Source of the DNA: Acidovorax sp. RAC01
GTDB taxonomy: Bacteria > Pseudomonadota > Gammaproteobacteria > Burkholderiales > Burkholderiaceae_C
Direction of reading: 5' to 3'
Assembly (NCBI RefSeq): GCF_001714725.1
Contig: NZ_CP016447.1
Coordinates: forward strand, 2,929,001 to 2,993,000
Length of the DNA stretch: 64,000 bases
How positions within the stretch are numbered: position 1 is the first letter of the stretch; the number at the start of each line of letters is the position of its first letter. Made by a program: the position numbers and the translations under genes. The notes under the pieces are model-generated. The model saw nothing but the letters and a program-made list of their open reading frames with translations. It had not been told where the DNA came from and did not search any database. Shown here piece after piece: positions 9,610 through 21,600 of the stretch.

Positions 9610-10740
9610 TCAGGCGTCGAGCAGGATGCGCAGCATGCGGCGCAGGGGCTCGGCAGCGCCCCACAGGAGCTGGTCGCCAATGGTGAAGGCGCCAACGTAT
9701 TCGGGCCCCATGGCCAGCTTGCGGATACGGCCGACCGGGATGGTCATGGTTCCGGTCACGGCAACGGGCGTCAGGTCCCTGATGGTCGCTTCGCGCGTGT
9801 TGGGCACCACCTTCACCCACTCGTTGTCGGCAGCGATCATGGCCTCGATGTCGGCCACGGGCACGTCCTTCTTCAGCTTGAAGGTCAGCGCCTGGCTGTG
9901 GCAGCGCATGGCGCCCACGCGCACGCAGAAACCGTCGACCGGCACCGGTGCCGAGTCGAAGCCCTCGCCCATGCCCAGGATCTTGTTGGTTTCGGCCATG
10001 CCCTTCCACTCTTCCTTGGACATTCCGTTGCCCAGGTCCTTGTCGATCCACGGGATCAGCGAGCCACCCAGGGGCACGCCGAAGTTGGCCGTTTCCGCCG
10101 CAGACAGGCTGCGCTGCTTGGCGATGACCTTGCGGTCGATTTCGAGGATGGCGCTCTTGGGATCATCCAGCAGGGCTTTCACCTCGGCGTTCAGCGTGCC
10201 GTACTGCGTGAGCAGTTCGCGCATGTGCTGGGCGCCGCCGCCCGATGCGGCCTGGTAGGTCTGGGTGCTCATCCACTCCACCAGGCCCGCCTTGTACAGC
10301 GCGCCCACGCCCATCAGCATGCAGCTCACGGTGCAGTTGCCGCCGATCCAGTCCTTGCCGCCATTCGCCAGTGCGTTCTTGATGACGGGCATGTTGACCG
10401 GGTCGAGCACGATGACCGCGTTCTTTTCCATGCGCAGGGACGAAGCGGCATCGATCCAGTGGCCGTTCCAGCCGGCGGCACGCAGCTTGGGGTACACCTC
10501 GTTGGTGTAGTCACCGCCCTGTGCGGTGATGATGATTTCGCAGCGCTTGAGCTGGTCGATGTTGAACGCGTCCTGCAGCGTGGTTTCGTTCCTGGCCTGG
10601 GCAGGGGCCTTGCCGCCTGCGTTGGAGGTGGAGAAGAACAGGGGCTCGATCAGGTCGAAGTCCTTTTCCTGCACCATGCGGTCCATCAACACCGAGCCGA
10701 CCATGCCGCGCCAGCCGACCAAACCTACCAACTTGCTCAT
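9610..10740 (-). CDS. asd: Aspartate-semialdehyde dehydrogenase
   Basis: Asd reduces aspartyl phosphate to aspartate semialdehyde, the branch point for lysine/diaminopimelate, threonine and methionine. The 376-residue protein has the NADP-binding start [19 protein letters not shown] and the catalytic cysteine C136 in [13 protein letters not shown], with [11 protein letters not shown] downstream. Length is normal for the gram-negative type. It sits between the leucine genes and fimV and ends at a strong terminator. The dapA-like and DapB-like genes of this window act, or once acted, in the pathway that Asd feeds. Confidence 0.97.
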   Translation of the reverse strand: MSKLVGLVGWRGMVGSVLMDRMVQEKDFDLIEPLFFSTSNAGGKAPAQARNETTLQDAFNIDQLKRCEIIITAQGGDYTNEVYPKLRAAGWNGHWIDAASSLRMEKNAVIVLDPVNMPVIKNALANGGKDWIGGNCTVSCMLMGVGALYKAGLVEWMSTQTYQAASGGGAQHMRELLTQYGTLNAEVKALLDDPKSAILEIDRKVIAKQRSLSAAETANFGVPLGGSLIPWIDKDLGNGMSKEEWKGMAETNKILGMGEGFDSAPVPVDGFCVRVGAMRCHSQALTFKLKKDVPVADIEAMIAADNEWVKVVPNTREATIRDLTPVAVTGTMTIPVGRIRKLAMGPEYVGAFTIGDQLLWGAAEPLRRMLRILLDA

Positions 10741-11113
10741 TTCTCGCCCCTTTTCATAGTTACAAACAGTGCCCGACCGGACTGTCTGCCCCGGCTCGTC
10801 TGGGCCAGGGAGGGCGCACGACGATACCGGAGCTGGATCAGCCCTTAATGGTGGTCGTGGTTTTGATCATGGTTGCGCGCGCAGCCACACCGGCCTGGGC
10901 GGCGGATGCTGTGTTCAGGGCGAACGGGCGGGCGGCAAACATGGGCTGGAATTGTAGCTGAAGCGCTGAACTTCCTGCCGCCGCGCTGGGCTGCGCGTGG
11001 TTTCCCGGCTGTGCTGCACTTGCTTGGCAAGCGAAAGAAGGTGCGGGCAACACCCGGGCCGCCCGCAGCGTCTACAGTCGCTCCCTTGTTTTCACTGGAT
11101 CGGATGGCGGAAC
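10741..11113. other. Intergenic region between divergent asd and DapB-like gene
   Basis: About 370 bases separate two divergent genes, so promoters for both should lie here. I see no conserved -10/-35 pair, RNA gene or convincing open frame; short frames such as 10838-11053 on the minus strand look accidental. Confidence 0.4.
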
Positions 11114-11788
11114 ATGCAAGTCATCGTTGTGGGGTCGGGCAAGCTCGCCCGGGAGTTGCTGGTGGCGATGGATGCCGGGCCCGGTAGCCGGGTCGTGCCG
11201 TGGGGCTCGGGCGATCTGCAGGCCGTGAAATCCATTGCTGTTCACGCAGGCTCGGGCCGCGAGATGGAGGAGGTCCGGCGCTTTTGCGAAGCCACGCAGT
11301 CGGCGCTGGTGGAGCTGGCCACCGGCTCCGTGCTGGAAGGGGGCCCGGTGGCGTGCCCCGTGATCCTGTGCCCCAACACCAACATCCTGATGCTCAAGTT
11401 CATGGCGATGCTCGGGCGCAGCGGCAAGTTGTTTCGCGGGTATCGCATCGGGCTGGTCGAATCCCACCAGTCTGGCAAGACGTCGGTGCCGGGCACGGCG
11501 GTCAGCATGGCCGAATCACTGGGCCTGGATGCGTCGGAGATCCGGTCGGTGCGGGATGCGCAGGTCCAGCAGGGCGCACTGCAGATTCCGACAGAGCATC
11601 TGGCCCGGCACGCCTTCCATGAGGTGGTCATCGAAGACGGCGCCTGCAGCATCCGGATGGAAACCCGCGTGTATGGAGACGCACCGTACGCCGACGGCGT
11701 GGCGCAGATCGTGGCCGCTGTGCGCCAGCAGGCGCTGGAAAACCGGCTCTACTCCATCCTGGAGTTCATCGACAACGGGTGGGTTTGA
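11114..11788 (+). CDS. DapB-like protein (dihydrodipicolinate reductase paralog)
   Basis: The 224-residue product begins MQVIVVGSGKLARELL, a nucleotide-binding Rossmann start, and has a segment ESHQSGKTSVPGTAVSMAES that aligns with the DapB catalytic motif E-x-H-H-x-x-K-x-D-A-P-S-G-T. The first His and the Lys are kept, but the second His is Gln and the D-A-P-S segment is altered. The protein is shorter than true DapB (about 270). I therefore call it a DapB-family paralog with uncertain activity. It is alone on the plus strand within a long minus-strand run, after leuB and before asd, and shares no promoter with them. Start at 11114 follows the family fold; longer starts are unsupported. Confidence 0.65.
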   Translation: MQVIVVGSGKLARELLVAMDAGPGSRVVPWGSGDLQAVKSIAVHAGSGREMEEVRRFCEATQSALVELATGSVLEGGPVACPVILCPNTNILMLKFMAMLGRSGKLFRGYRIGLVESHQSGKTSVPGTAVSMAESLGLDASEIRSVRDAQVQQGALQIPTEHLARHAFHEVVIEDGACSIRMETRVYGDAPYADGVAQIVAAVRQQALENRLYSILEFIDNGWV

Positions 11789-11808
11789 CGCCGGGGCGCA
11801 TCCCCAAG

Positions 11809-11832
11809 AAAAAAGCGCCGGGTGACCGGCGC
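11809..11832 (-). terminator. Rho-independent terminator of leuB
   Basis: On the minus strand GCGCCGG-TCAC-CCGGCGC is followed by TTTTTT. The 7-bp perfect stem sits 26 bases after the leuB stop and ends the leucine operon. Confidence 0.88.
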
Positions 11833-11858
11833 CTTGCGGGTTGGACGAAGCCGCCAAT

Positions 11859-12932
11859 TTAGCTGGCGAGCGCCTTCACCACGGCATCGCCCATCTGCGC
11901 CGTACCCACCTTGGTGGTGCCGTCGCTGTAGATGTCGGGCGTGCGCAAACCTTGCGCCAGCACCTTCTGCACAGCGGCTTCAATGCGCTGGGCGGCGGCT
12001 TCCTGGTTCAGGCTGAAGCGCAGCATCATCGCGGCGCTCAGGATGGTGGCCAGCGGGTTGGCCACGCCCTTGCCGGCGATGTCGGGTGCGCTGCCGTGGC
12101 TGGGCTCGTACAGGCCCTGGTTGCTGCTGTTCAGGCTGGCCGATGGCAGCATGCCGATGGAGCCGGTAAGCATCGATGCCTCGTCGCTCAAGATGTCGCC
12201 AAACATGTTGCCGGTGACCACCACGTCAAACGCCTTGGGCGCCTTCACGAGCTGCATGGCGGCGTTGTCCACGTACATGTGCTGCAGCTCCACGTCGGGG
12301 TATTCCTTGTGCACGTCGGTGACCACGTCCTTCCAGAACTGGAAGGTTTCCAGCACATTGGCCTTGTCCACGCTGGTGACCTTTTTGTTGCGCTTGCGGG
12401 CGGCCTGGAAGGCGACATGGGCGATGCGCTCGATCTCGGGGCGGCTGTAGCGCATGGTGTCAAACGCTTCCTCGGCACCGGGGAAGTGGCCGTCGGTGGC
12501 CACGCGGCGGCCGCGCGGCTGGCCGAAATAGATGTCGCCCGTCAGCTCGCGGATGATGAGGATATCCAGGCCCGCGATCAGCTCGGGCTTGAGGCTCGAT
12601 GCACCCACCAGTTGCTCGTAGCAGATGGCGGGGCGGAAGTTGGCAAACAGGCCCAGGTTCTTGCGCAGGCCCAGGATGGCCTGCTCGGGGCGCAGGGGAC
12701 GGTCGAGCTTGTCGTACTTCCAGTCGCCCACGGCGCCGAACAGGATGGCGTCGGCTTCTTTGGCGAGCTTGAGGGTTGCTTCGGGCAGCGGGTGGCCGTG
12801 GGCCTCGTACGCGGCACCGCCGACCAGGGCGGACTCCATCTCGAATGGGAGGTCCAACGCCTTGAGAACCTTGACGGCCTCGGCCACGATTTCGGTACCG
12901 ATGCCGTCACCCGGCAGAACTGCGATCTTCAT
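11859..12932 (-). CDS. leuB: 3-Isopropylmalate dehydrogenase
   Basis: LeuB oxidises and decarboxylates 3-isopropylmalate to 2-oxoisocaproate, the last dedicated step before transamination to leucine. The 357-residue protein begins [18 protein letters not shown] and has the substrate arginines in the [13 protein letters not shown] region, the metal-binding Asp cluster ([17 protein letters not shown]) and the NAD-binding [18 protein letters not shown] motif. It follows leuD by 77 bases, a gap almost entirely filled by one copy of the dispersed intergenic repeat, and is followed by a clear terminator. Confidence 0.97.
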   Translation of the reverse strand: MKIAVLPGDGIGTEIVAEAVKVLKALDLPFEMESALVGGAAYEAHGHPLPEATLKLAKEADAILFGAVGDWKYDKLDRPLRPEQAILGLRKNLGLFANFRPAICYEQLVGASSLKPELIAGLDILIIRELTGDIYFGQPRGRRVATDGHFPGAEEAFDTMRYSRPEIERIAHVAFQAARKRNKKVTSVDKANVLETFQFWKDVVTDVHKEYPDVELQHMYVDNAAMQLVKAPKAFDVVVTGNMFGDILSDEASMLTGSIGMLPSASLNSSNQGLYEPSHGSAPDIAGKGVANPLATILSAAMMLRFSLNQEAAAQRIEAAVQKVLAQGLRTPDIYSDGTTKVGTAQMGDAVVKALAS

Positions 12933-12939
12933 TGTTGTT

Positions 12940-13009
12940 TGCTCTGTTTTTGATAGCTTTCAGCGCTTGATATACCTGCGCTGAAGGCCATTTTTGCTTG
13001 AAATCTGGC
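12940..13009 (-). repeat. Dispersed intergenic repeat, copy b
   Basis: Read on the minus strand: TTCAAGCAAAAATGGCC, then CAGCGCAGGTATATCAAGCGCTG, then AGCTATCAAAAACAGAGC (shown in pieces). It fills the leuD-leuB gap and retains the three blocks of the family: CAAGC-A-rich block, AGCGC..AAGCGC block, AGCTAT block. Confidence 0.75.
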
Positions 13010-13660
13010 TCAGGACACCATCGAATGTGCCAGCCACGGCTTGGTGGCCAGGCGCTGGGCTTCAAAAGCCTTGATCTTGTCGGACTGGCGCAGGGTCAAG
13101 CCGATGTCGTCAAAGCCGTTGAGCAGGCAGTACTTGCGGAAGGCCTGCACTTCGAACGGGATCTCTTCGCCCTGGGGCCGCACGATGACCTGGCGCTCCA
13201 GGTCGATGGTGAGCTGGTAGCCGGGGAAGGCGTGCACTTCGTCAAACAGCTGGGCCACCGTGGCCTCGGGCAGCACGATGGGCAGCAGGCCGTTCTTGAA
13301 GCAGTTGTTGAAAAAGATGTCGGCAAAGCTGGGCGCAATCACGGCGCGAAATCCGTACTGGTCCAGCGCCCACGGCGCGTGCTCGCGGCTGGAGCCGCAA
13401 CCGAAATTCTTGCGCGCCAGCAGGATGGAGGCGCCTTGATAGCGCGGCTGGTTGAGCACGAAGTCGGGGTTGGGCTTGCGGCTGGCGGGGTCTTGGCCGG
13501 GCTCGCCATGGTCCAGATAGCGCCATTCGTCGAACAGGTTCACGCCAAAGCCGGTCTTCTTGATCGACTTCAGAAACTGCTTGGGGATGATGGCGTCGGT
13601 GTCGACGTTCTCGCGGTCCATCGGGGCCACAAGGCCCTTGAGTAAGGTGAATTTCTGCAT
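13010..13660 (-). CDS. leuD: 3-Isopropylmalate dehydratase small subunit
   Basis: LeuD is the small (swivel-domain) subunit of isopropylmalate isomerase and pairs with LeuC. The 216-residue protein starts [20 protein letters not shown] and contains [11 protein letters not shown], the [11 protein letters not shown] motif that contributes substrate-binding residues, and [17 protein letters not shown]. The open frame continues upstream through the entericidin gene in another frame, but the family start is the ATG at 13660. It follows the entericidin gene by 11 bases and precedes leuB in the same operon. Confidence 0.97.
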   Translation of the reverse strand: MQKFTLLKGLVAPMDRENVDTDAIIPKQFLKSIKKTGFGVNLFDEWRYLDHGEPGQDPASRKPNPDFVLNQPRYQGASILLARKNFGCGSSREHAPWALDQYGFRAVIAPSFADIFFNNCFKNGLLPIVLPEATVAQLFDEVHAFPGYQLTIDLERQVIVRPQGEEIPFEVQAFRKYCLLNGFDDIGLTLRQSDKIKAFEAQRLATKPWLAHSMVS

Positions 13661-13671
13661 GGGGGCCTTGT

Positions 13672-13797
13672 TTACTTGGCTGCGCGCTCGATGGCGTTGC
13701 CTGCGCGTTCGATGTCCTGGCCCACACCCTTGACGGTGTTGCAGCCGGCCAGCACAAAAGCCAGGGACAGGGCGATGAGGGTGGCGGTCTTCTTCAT
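13672..13797 (-). CDS. Entericidin A/B family small lipoprotein
   Basis: This 41-residue gene encodes a signal peptide with lipobox ([19 protein letters not shown]) followed by [20 protein letters not shown], the amphipathic helix typical of entericidins. The cysteine at position 19 would be lipidated and the mature peptide would be only about 23 residues. Entericidins are membrane lipoproteins of antidote/toxin type in enterobacteria; their role in betaproteobacteria is not settled. It sits between leuC and leuD, 42 and 11 bases from each, so it should be cotranscribed with leucine genes. A purine-rich GAAGGAACC lies just upstream as ribosome binding site. Confidence 0.88.
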   Translation of the reverse strand: MKKTATLIALSLAFVLAGCNTVKGVGQDIERAGNAIERAAK

Positions 13798-13839
13798 GGC
13801 GAGGTTCCTTCAGTCTTGATGCGTGGGTGGATGAAAAGG

Positions 13840-15261
13840 TCAGGCGAACTGGCGAATGTCGACGAAATGCCCGTGCACGGCAGCGGCTGCGGCCATGGCG
13901 GGGCTCACCAGGTGGGTGCGCCCACCAGCACCCTGGCGGCCTTCGAAGTTGCGGTTGCTGGTGGATGCGCAGCGCTCGCCGGGCTCCAGGCGGTCGGCGT
14001 TCATGGCCAGGCACATGCTGCAGCCGGGCTCGCGCCACTCAAAGCCTGCGGCCACAAAAATTTTGTCCAGACCTTCGCGCTCGGCCTGCTCTTTGACGAG
14101 GCCCGAGCCGGGCACCACCATGGCCAGCTTCACATTGCTGGCCACCTTGCGGCCCAGGTTCTTCACCACGGCGGCGGCCTCGCGCATGTCTTCGATGCGG
14201 CTGTTGGTGCAGCTGCCGATGAACACCTTGTCGATGGTGATGTCGTTGATGGCCTTGCCGGGCTGCAGGCCCATGTAGGTCAAGGCGCGTTCGATGGCAC
14301 CGCGCTTGTTCGCGTCTTTTTCCTTGTCCGGGTCGGGCACGCGAGCATCCACGCCGAGCACCATCTCGGGCGAGGTACCCCAGGTGACTTGCGGCACGAT
14401 GTCGGAGGCGTCGAGCTTGACCACGGTGTCGAACTTGGCGTCGGGGTCGGAGTGCAGCGTCTTCCAGTACGCCACGGCCTGGTCCCACTCCACGCCCGTG
14501 GGCGACAGGGGGCGGCCCTTGACGTATTCAATCGTCTTGTCGTCCACCGCCACCAGGCCCGCGCGCGCGCCGCCTTCGATGGCCATGTTGCACACGGTCA
14601 TGCGGCCTTCCATGCTCATGGCGCGGAAGACGGAGCCAGCAAATTCAATGGTGTAGCCCGTGCCGCCGGCGGTGCCGATCTTGCCGATGATGGCCAGCAC
14701 CACGTCCTTGGGCGTCACGCCCTTGGCGAGCGTGCCGTCCACCTGCACCAGCATGTTCTTGGCTTTTTTGGCCAGCAGCGTCTGCGTGGCCATGACGTGC
14801 TCGACCTCGGAGGTACCGATGCCGTGGGCCAGTGCGCCGAATGCCCCGTGCGTGCTGGTGTGGCTGTCGCCGCACACCACGGTCATGCCGGGCAGGGTGG
14901 CGCCGTTTTCGGGGCCGATCACGTGCACGATGCCCTGGCGCTTGTGCATGAACGGGAAGAACGCAGCCGGCGTGATCTGCGCCATGTTGTCGTTCAGCGT
15001 GGTGATCTGTTCCTTGCTGATCGGGTCGGTGATGCCGTCGTAGCCGTTTTCCCAGCCCGTGGTGGGCGTGTTGTGGTCGGCAGTGGCCACGATGGAGCTC
15101 ATGCGCCAGACCTTGCGGCCGGCCTCGCGCAGGCCTTCAAAGGCCTGGGGGCTGGTCACCTCGTGCACCAGATGGCGGTCGATGTAGAGGATGGACGTGC
15201 CATCTTCTTCGGTGTGGACGACATGCTCGTCCCAGATCTTGTCGTACAGGGTGCGTCCCAT
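13840..15261 (-). CDS. leuC: 3-Isopropylmalate dehydratase large subunit
   Basis: LeuC is the aconitase-like, 4Fe-4S-containing subunit that interconverts 2- and 3-isopropylmalate with LeuD. The 473-residue protein starts [15 protein letters not shown] and has [15 protein letters not shown], and the cluster cysteines in [12 protein letters not shown] and in [11 protein letters not shown]. Length is normal. It begins 37 bases after the LysR gene and is the first structural gene of leuC-ecn-leuD-leuB on the minus strand. Confidence 0.97.
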   Translation of the reverse strand: MGRTLYDKIWDEHVVHTEEDGTSILYIDRHLVHEVTSPQAFEGLREAGRKVWRMSSIVATADHNTPTTGWENGYDGITDPISKEQITTLNDNMAQITPAAFFPFMHKRQGIVHVIGPENGATLPGMTVVCGDSHTSTHGAFGALAHGIGTSEVEHVMATQTLLAKKAKNMLVQVDGTLAKGVTPKDVVLAIIGKIGTAGGTGYTIEFAGSVFRAMSMEGRMTVCNMAIEGGARAGLVAVDDKTIEYVKGRPLSPTGVEWDQAVAYWKTLHSDPDAKFDTVVKLDASDIVPQVTWGTSPEMVLGVDARVPDPDKEKDANKRGAIERALTYMGLQPGKAINDITIDKVFIGSCTNSRIEDMREAAAVVKNLGRKVASNVKLAMVVPGSGLVKEQAEREGLDKIFVAAGFEWREPGCSMCLAMNADRLEPGERCASTSNRNFEGRQGAGGRTHLVSPAMAAAAAVHGHFVDIRQFA

Positions 15262-15298
15262 GGCGAGGCTTTCTTGGTTTTCAGGTGGGTGGGAAATT

Positions 15299-16378
15299 TT
15301 AGTGGTGTGCTTGGTGCGCCCGGTGCGCCCGGTGCGCAGGCGCAGCAGCGGCGGTGGCGGTGGCGGTGGCGGTCTGCTCAGTCAGCAGCTCGCGCGGGGC
15401 CAGGTGCTCCACCAGCAGGCGCGCCGTCACCGGCAGTGCGTCGAAGTCGCGGGCCACCACGCGCAGTTCGCGGTGGGCCCAGGCGTCGGTCAGCGGCACG
15501 GCGTGCAGGCGGCCCACGCTCTGCATCAGCTCAAAGGCGCGGTCGGGCAGCAGGCCCACGCCCAGGCCGTTGTCGATCATGCGGCACATGGCATCGAGCC
15601 CCGTGACCTGGATGCGCTGGCGCAGCGTGCGCCCGGCGGTGGCGGCGGCTGCGCGCATGGCCAGGCTGATGCTGCTGTTGGCATGCAGGCCGACGATGTC
15701 CCAGTCGAGCACTTCCTCAAAGGCAATGCTGTCGCGGGCGGCCAGCGCATGGCCCTGCGGCACCACCAGCATCAGGCGGTCGGTGCGGTAGGGGCGGCTT
15801 TGCAAACCGGCTGCAGCGCGCGGCGCTGCAGCCGTGGCGCCTGATGGCTCTGCAAAACGCGCTTCTGCCAGGCCCGGTGCGGGTGCGGTGCTGGCCTGTC
15901 CCAGGTTGCAGATGCCCAGGTCGGCGGCGCCTTCCTGCACGGCGTGCAGCACGGCGCTGGAGAGGTGCTCCTGCAGGTCGATCTTGATCTGGCTGTGCAG
16001 CCGCGCAAAGGCGCCCAGGTCTTCGGGCAGAAACTGGAAGATGGCCGAGATGTTGGCATGCATGCGCACATGGCCGCGCACGCCGTCGGCGTATTCGCTC
16101 AGCTCGCCCTGCATGCGCTCCAGGCCGAACAGCACCGTGCGTGCGTGGTGCAGCAGGCTCTCGCCCGCCGGGGTGAGCGTGACGCCGCGGCTGTGGCGGT
16201 ACAGCAGGGGGGTGTCCACGGCGGTTTCCAGATCCGACAGCCGCTTGCTGACGGCCGACGCCGCAATGAATTCGCGCTCCGCAGCGCGGCCGATGCTGCC
16301 CAGCTCGCACACCGCCACAAACAGCTGGAGCGAGGTCAGGTCGATGCGGCGCGCAAAACTGCGCTCGGAGCTTTTCAT
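15299..16378 (-). CDS. LysR family transcriptional regulator
   Basis: The 359-residue protein has the LysR winged helix-turn-helix at about residues 12-70 ([17 protein letters not shown], then [11 protein letters not shown]) and an effector-binding domain from about 95. Two features are odd. A roughly 35-residue Ala/Pro-rich stretch ([16 protein letters not shown] and following) interrupts the effector domain, and the C-terminus ends in a low-complexity tail ([12 protein letters not shown], then [11 protein letters not shown]) encoded by GGTGGC and GGTGCGCCC repeats, which makes it longer than the usual 300. It lies directly upstream of leuC in the same orientation and may be cotranscribed; its ligand and target are unknown. 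Confidence 0.88.
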   Translation of the reverse strand: MKSSERSFARRIDLTSLQLFVAVCELGSIGRAAEREFIAASAVSKRLSDLETAVDTPLLYRHSRGVTLTPAGESLLHHARTVLFGLERMQGELSEYADGVRGHVRMHANISAIFQFLPEDLGAFARLHSQIKIDLQEHLSSAVLHAVQEGAADLGICNLGQASTAPAPGLAEARFAEPSGATAAAPRAAAGLQSRPYRTDRLMLVVPQGHALAARDSIAFEEVLDWDIVGLHANSSISLAMRAAAATAGRTLRQRIQVTGLDAMCRMIDNGLGVGLLPDRAFELMQSVGRLHAVPLTDAWAHRELRVVARDFDALPVTARLLVEHLAPRELLTEQTATATATAAAAPAHRAHRAHQAHH

Positions 16379-16773
16379 GGAGGGCGGAGGCTTCTTGTTC
16401 GGCGAAGGATTCGTATTTTCAGCGGCATTTCATCACGTTGTCATCGTGGAATGCGATGGCCGAGGTCGCTGAATGGACGTTTTTTCGGGTGCCGGGCGGG
16501 CGGTCAAAAGGGTTCTCTCCGCCCTTTTCGGGGTCAAATATGCCGCCAGGGCACGTTTTTATTGCACTTGTAGCTATGAAAATCATAGCATTTTGGTGCA
16601 GCGCTGGGGGGGCGACTGGGGGGCCGCTACCGGGGTGGAGCCAGTGCGGGTTGGCACTGCGGCCGTGATGAATGCTGGCGGGGCGACGACAGCGGGAGAC
16701 GTACGCGCAATCCAGGCAGTTGGCTGGCCCGTGCGCAACCATCAGCTCCGCAACTCTGCCCATCACACCCTGA
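16379..16773. other. Intergenic region upstream of LysR gene
   Basis: This 395-base stretch lies downstream of nothing on the plus strand and between the metallo-hydrolase stop and the LysR start. Apart from the dispersed repeat at 16532-16600 I see no gene; it should carry the promoter of the LysR/leu operon. Confidence 0.5.
16532..16600 (+). repeat. Dispersed intergenic repeat, copy c
   Basis: Contains TCAAATATGCCGCCAGGGCA, a T-rich block and TAGCTATGAAAATCATAGCA. The last part is an almost perfect inverted repeat (TGCTATGATT-like arms) and is the core shared by the family. Confidence 0.75.
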
Positions 16774-18138
16774 TCACGCCGCCACCGTGCTCCCATGCTC
16801 CGGCACGCTCACCGGCCAGCGCAGCTCGTGCGCGATGCGCTGGCGCAGGTGGTCGGCCGCGTTCATCTCCCCGTGCACCACAAACACCTGGTCCGGCGCG
16901 TGGCCCATGCTGCGCAGCCAGGCGACGAGCTGGTTGCCGTCGGCATGGGCGGAAGCGGACGAGAGCTTGACGACCTCGGCGCTCACGCTCACGTCCTGCC
17001 CGTGGATGCGAATGGTCTTTTCGCCGTCGGCCAGCCGTGCCCCGCGGGTGCCGGGCGCCTGGTGGCCGGTCAGGATGATCATGTTGCGGTGGTCGCCTGC
17101 ATGCAGCGCCAGGTGGTGCAGCACGCGCCCGCCGGTGGCCATGCCGCTGGCCGCCAGGATCACCATGGGCCCGTGCAGGCGCGCCAGCCCCTTCGATTGC
17201 TCCGGCGTCTGCACCATGGTGGCGCCATGCTCCATGGCTTGCACCTCGCGCGCATTCAGCCGGTGCTCACCCAGGTGGTGCTGGTACAGGCCGGTGGTGC
17301 TCACGGCCATCGGGCTGTCCAGAAACACCTTCAGCGACTTCGGCACCGCCCCTTGCGCCTTCAGCAGCCCGATGGCGTGCAGCACCATCTGCGCACGGCC
17401 CACTGCAAACACGGGCACCACGGCCACGCCGCCGCGGCCTGCCAGGCGCTGCAGGGCGGGGCCCAATTCTTCCAGCAGCGTTTCGGGCGGATGCTGGCGG
17501 TCGCCGTAGGTCGATTCGATCAGCACCGTGTCGGCCACAGGGGGTGCGTCGGGCGGGTTCATCAGCAGGTCGTCTGGTCGGCCCAGGTCGCCCGAGAAAA
17601 GAATGCGCCGCCCGCCCACTTCCAGCAGCACGCTGGCCGCGCCCAGGATGTGGCCCGCAGGCGAGAACGTGGCGCGCCAGCCGGGCAGCGGCTCAAAGGC
17701 CGCATTCATGGTGTGCACCTTGAACTGGCGCATGCAGTGCACCGCATCGAGCCGCGTGTACAGCGGCAGGGCAGGGCTGTGGCTGCTGAGCTGGTGGCGG
17801 TTGAGGAAGGCGGCGTCTTCTTCCTGCAGGTGGCCGCTGTCGGGCAGCAGGATGGCGCACAGGTCACGGGTAGCCGGTGTGGCATGGATGGCGCGGGTGT
17901 AGCCGTCGCGCGCCAGCAGCGGCAGGTAGCCGCTGTGGTCCAGATGGGCATGGGTCAGCAGCACTGCGTCGATCTGCCCGGGCGTGACGGGCAAAGGCTG
18001 CCAGTTGCGCAGGCGCAGCTGCTTGTAGCCCTGGAACAGCCCGCAGTCCACCAGCAGGCACTTGCCACCGTGGCGCACCAGGTACTTGGAGCCGGTAACG
18101 GTGCCCGAGCCACCGAGAAAAGTGATGTTGACGTCCAT
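16774..18138 (-). CDS. MBL-fold beta-CASP metallo-hydrolase (RNA-processing type)
   Basis: The 454-residue protein begins MDVNITFLGGSGTVTGSKYL, with the metallo-beta-lactamase zinc motif THAHLDHSGYLP, the second His in FSPAGHILGA and the Asp in LFSGDLGRPDD. Downstream it has the beta-CASP segments VLIESTYGDR, DSPMAV, and the RMMBL-type C-terminus with SASAHADGNQL and VFVVHGE. This is the architecture of CPSF73/YsrA-like exo- or endoribonucleases, probably cytoplasmic. The ATG at 18138 matches the family start and has GGATCA just upstream. Its physiological RNA substrate is not known; it stands alone between dnaJ and the LysR gene. Confidence 0.85.
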   Translation of the reverse strand: MDVNITFLGGSGTVTGSKYLVRHGGKCLLVDCGLFQGYKQLRLRNWQPLPVTPGQIDAVLLTHAHLDHSGYLPLLARDGYTRAIHATPATRDLCAILLPDSGHLQEEDAAFLNRHQLSSHSPALPLYTRLDAVHCMRQFKVHTMNAAFEPLPGWRATFSPAGHILGAASVLLEVGGRRILFSGDLGRPDDLLMNPPDAPPVADTVLIESTYGDRQHPPETLLEELGPALQRLAGRGGVAVVPVFAVGRAQMVLHAIGLLKAQGAVPKSLKVFLDSPMAVSTTGLYQHHLGEHRLNAREVQAMEHGATMVQTPEQSKGLARLHGPMVILAASGMATGGRVLHHLALHAGDHRNMIILTGHQAPGTRGARLADGEKTIRIHGQDVSVSAEVVKLSSASAHADGNQLVAWLRSMGHAPDQVFVVHGEMNAADHLRQRIAHELRWPVSVPEHGSTVAA

Positions 18139-18308
18139 GTCTGATCCTTGGCTGAAGCTGCCGCTGGCCATGCGCCAGCGTTGATGAATCATCCTACTGC
18201 GCCGGGGCGCCCCCCTGGGGGTGAGCCGGGGTTTCTTGCTTCAGGTCAAGGTTGCGCGGCGATTGGTGCCATCGGCCCGCTGTGTGGGCCGCCGTATTGC
18301 ATTCGCCG

Positions 18309-18348
18309 CAAAAGAAAACCGCCCGGGCCAGTGCGGCGGCGGGCGGCT
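18309..18348 (-). terminator. Terminator of the grpE-dnaK-dnaJ operon
   Basis: On the minus strand CCGCCCG (18340-18346) pairs with CGGGCGG (18319-18325) and is followed by TTTTCTTTT. It lies about 35 bases after the dnaJ stop. Confidence 0.85.
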
Positions 18349-18380
18349 TTGTCAGTGCGGGCCGTTGCAGCCCGACACGG

Positions 18381-19526
18381 TCAGCTGAAGAAGTTTTTCA
18401 GCCGGTCGGTCCAGCTCTCGCCGCTGGGCGAATGGCGTGCGCCCCCCTTCTTGAGCGAGTCTTCCAGCTCGCGCAGCAGCTTGCGCTGGTGCTCGGTCAG
18501 CTTGACGGGCGTCTCGACCGCGATGTGGCAGTACAGGTCGCCCGGGTAGCTGGCGCGCACGCCCTTGATGCCCTTGCCGCGCAGACGGAACTGCTTGCCG
18601 GCCTGTGTGCCTTCGGGGATGTCGATGGCGGCCTTGCCTTGCAGCGTGGGCACCTCGATCTCGCCACCCAGTGCGGCGGTGATGAAGCTCACTGGCACCT
18701 GGCAGTGCAGGTCGTCACCGTCGCGCTCGAAGATATCGTGCTTCTTCAGGCGAATTTCGATGTACAGGTCGCCCGGCGGGCCGCCGTTGGTACCTGGCTC
18801 GCCATTGCCGGTGCTGCGGATGCGCATGCCGTCGTCGATACCGGCCGGAATCTTCACTTCCAGCGTCTTTTGCTTCTTGAGCTTGCCCTGGCCGTGGCAG
18901 GTGCCACACGGCTCGGGAATGATCTTGCCCGTGCCGCGGCAGTGCGGGCAGGTCTGCTGCACGCTGAAGAAGCCCTGGCGCATCTGCACCGTGCCCGCGC
19001 CCTGGCAGGTGCCGCAGGTCTTGGCGCTGGTGCCCGGCTTGGCGCCGCTGCCGTGGCAGGTGTCGCAGCTCTCCCACGAGGGGATGCGGATCTGCGCGTC
19101 CTTGCCGCGGGCGGCTTCTTCCAGCGTGATCTCCATGGCGTAGCTCAGGTCGCTGCCGCGGTAGACCTGACGGCCACCGGCACCACGCCCGCGGCCGCCC
19201 TGCTGGCCGAACATGTCGCCAAAAATGTCGCCAAACGCCTCGGCAAAACCGCCAAAACCTTCCGCACCCGCGCCCCCGGGGCCGCGCATGTTGGGGTCCA
19301 CCCCGGCGTGGCCGTACTGGTCGTAGGCGGCCCGCTTTTGCGGGTCGGAGAGCATCTCGTAGGCCTCCTTGGCCTCCTTGAACTTCTCTTCGGCAGGCTT
19401 GGCCGCGTCACCCTGGTTGCGGTCAGGGTGGTGCTTCATCGCCAGCTTGCGATACGCCTTCTTGATTTCTTCGTCCGAAGCGTTCTTGGGAACGCCCAGG
19501 ATCTCGTAAAAGTCTCTTTTGGACAT
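18381..19526 (-). CDS. dnaJ: Chaperone protein DnaJ
   Basis: DnaJ delivers unfolded clients to DnaK and stimulates its ATPase. The 381-residue protein has a J domain starting [20 protein letters not shown] with the HPD motif at residues 33-35, a Gly/Phe-rich linker ([15 protein letters not shown]), four zinc-binding CxxCxGxG repeats ([32 protein letters not shown]) and a complete C-terminal domain. An in-frame ATG two codons upstream (19532) is also possible. Third gene of the grpE-dnaK-dnaJ operon, followed by its terminator. Confidence 0.97.
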   Translation of the reverse strand: MSKRDFYEILGVPKNASDEEIKKAYRKLAMKHHPDRNQGDAAKPAEEKFKEAKEAYEMLSDPQKRAAYDQYGHAGVDPNMRGPGGAGAEGFGGFAEAFGDIFGDMFGQQGGRGRGAGGRQVYRGSDLSYAMEITLEEAARGKDAQIRIPSWESCDTCHGSGAKPGTSAKTCGTCQGAGTVQMRQGFFSVQQTCPHCRGTGKIIPEPCGTCHGQGKLKKQKTLEVKIPAGIDDGMRIRSTGNGEPGTNGGPPGDLYIEIRLKKHDIFERDGDDLHCQVPVSFITAALGGEIEVPTLQGKAAIDIPEGTQAGKQFRLRGKGIKGVRASYPGDLYCHIAVETPVKLTEHQRKLLRELEDSLKKGGARHSPSGESWTDRLKNFFS

Positions 19527-19610
19527 GGTCATTCAGAACCCAGTTGGAACAGGAACGCCGCGCAGCCCCTGACGAGCAATGCGCGGCGGCTCGGGTCAAC
19601 GGGGGCTCAC

Positions 19611-21560
<1,950 letters not shown>

Positions 21561-21600
21561 GATTTTTCTCCGAATGCTTGAATGGTTTGGATGACTGGTA

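Noticed and set aside
10838..11053. Short minus-strand frame between asd and the DapB-like gene
   Set aside because: No ribosome binding site, low-complexity product, no family.
13816..15606. Plus-strand open frame of 596 codons opposite leuC
   Set aside because: Shadow of leuC, which is complete and conserved.
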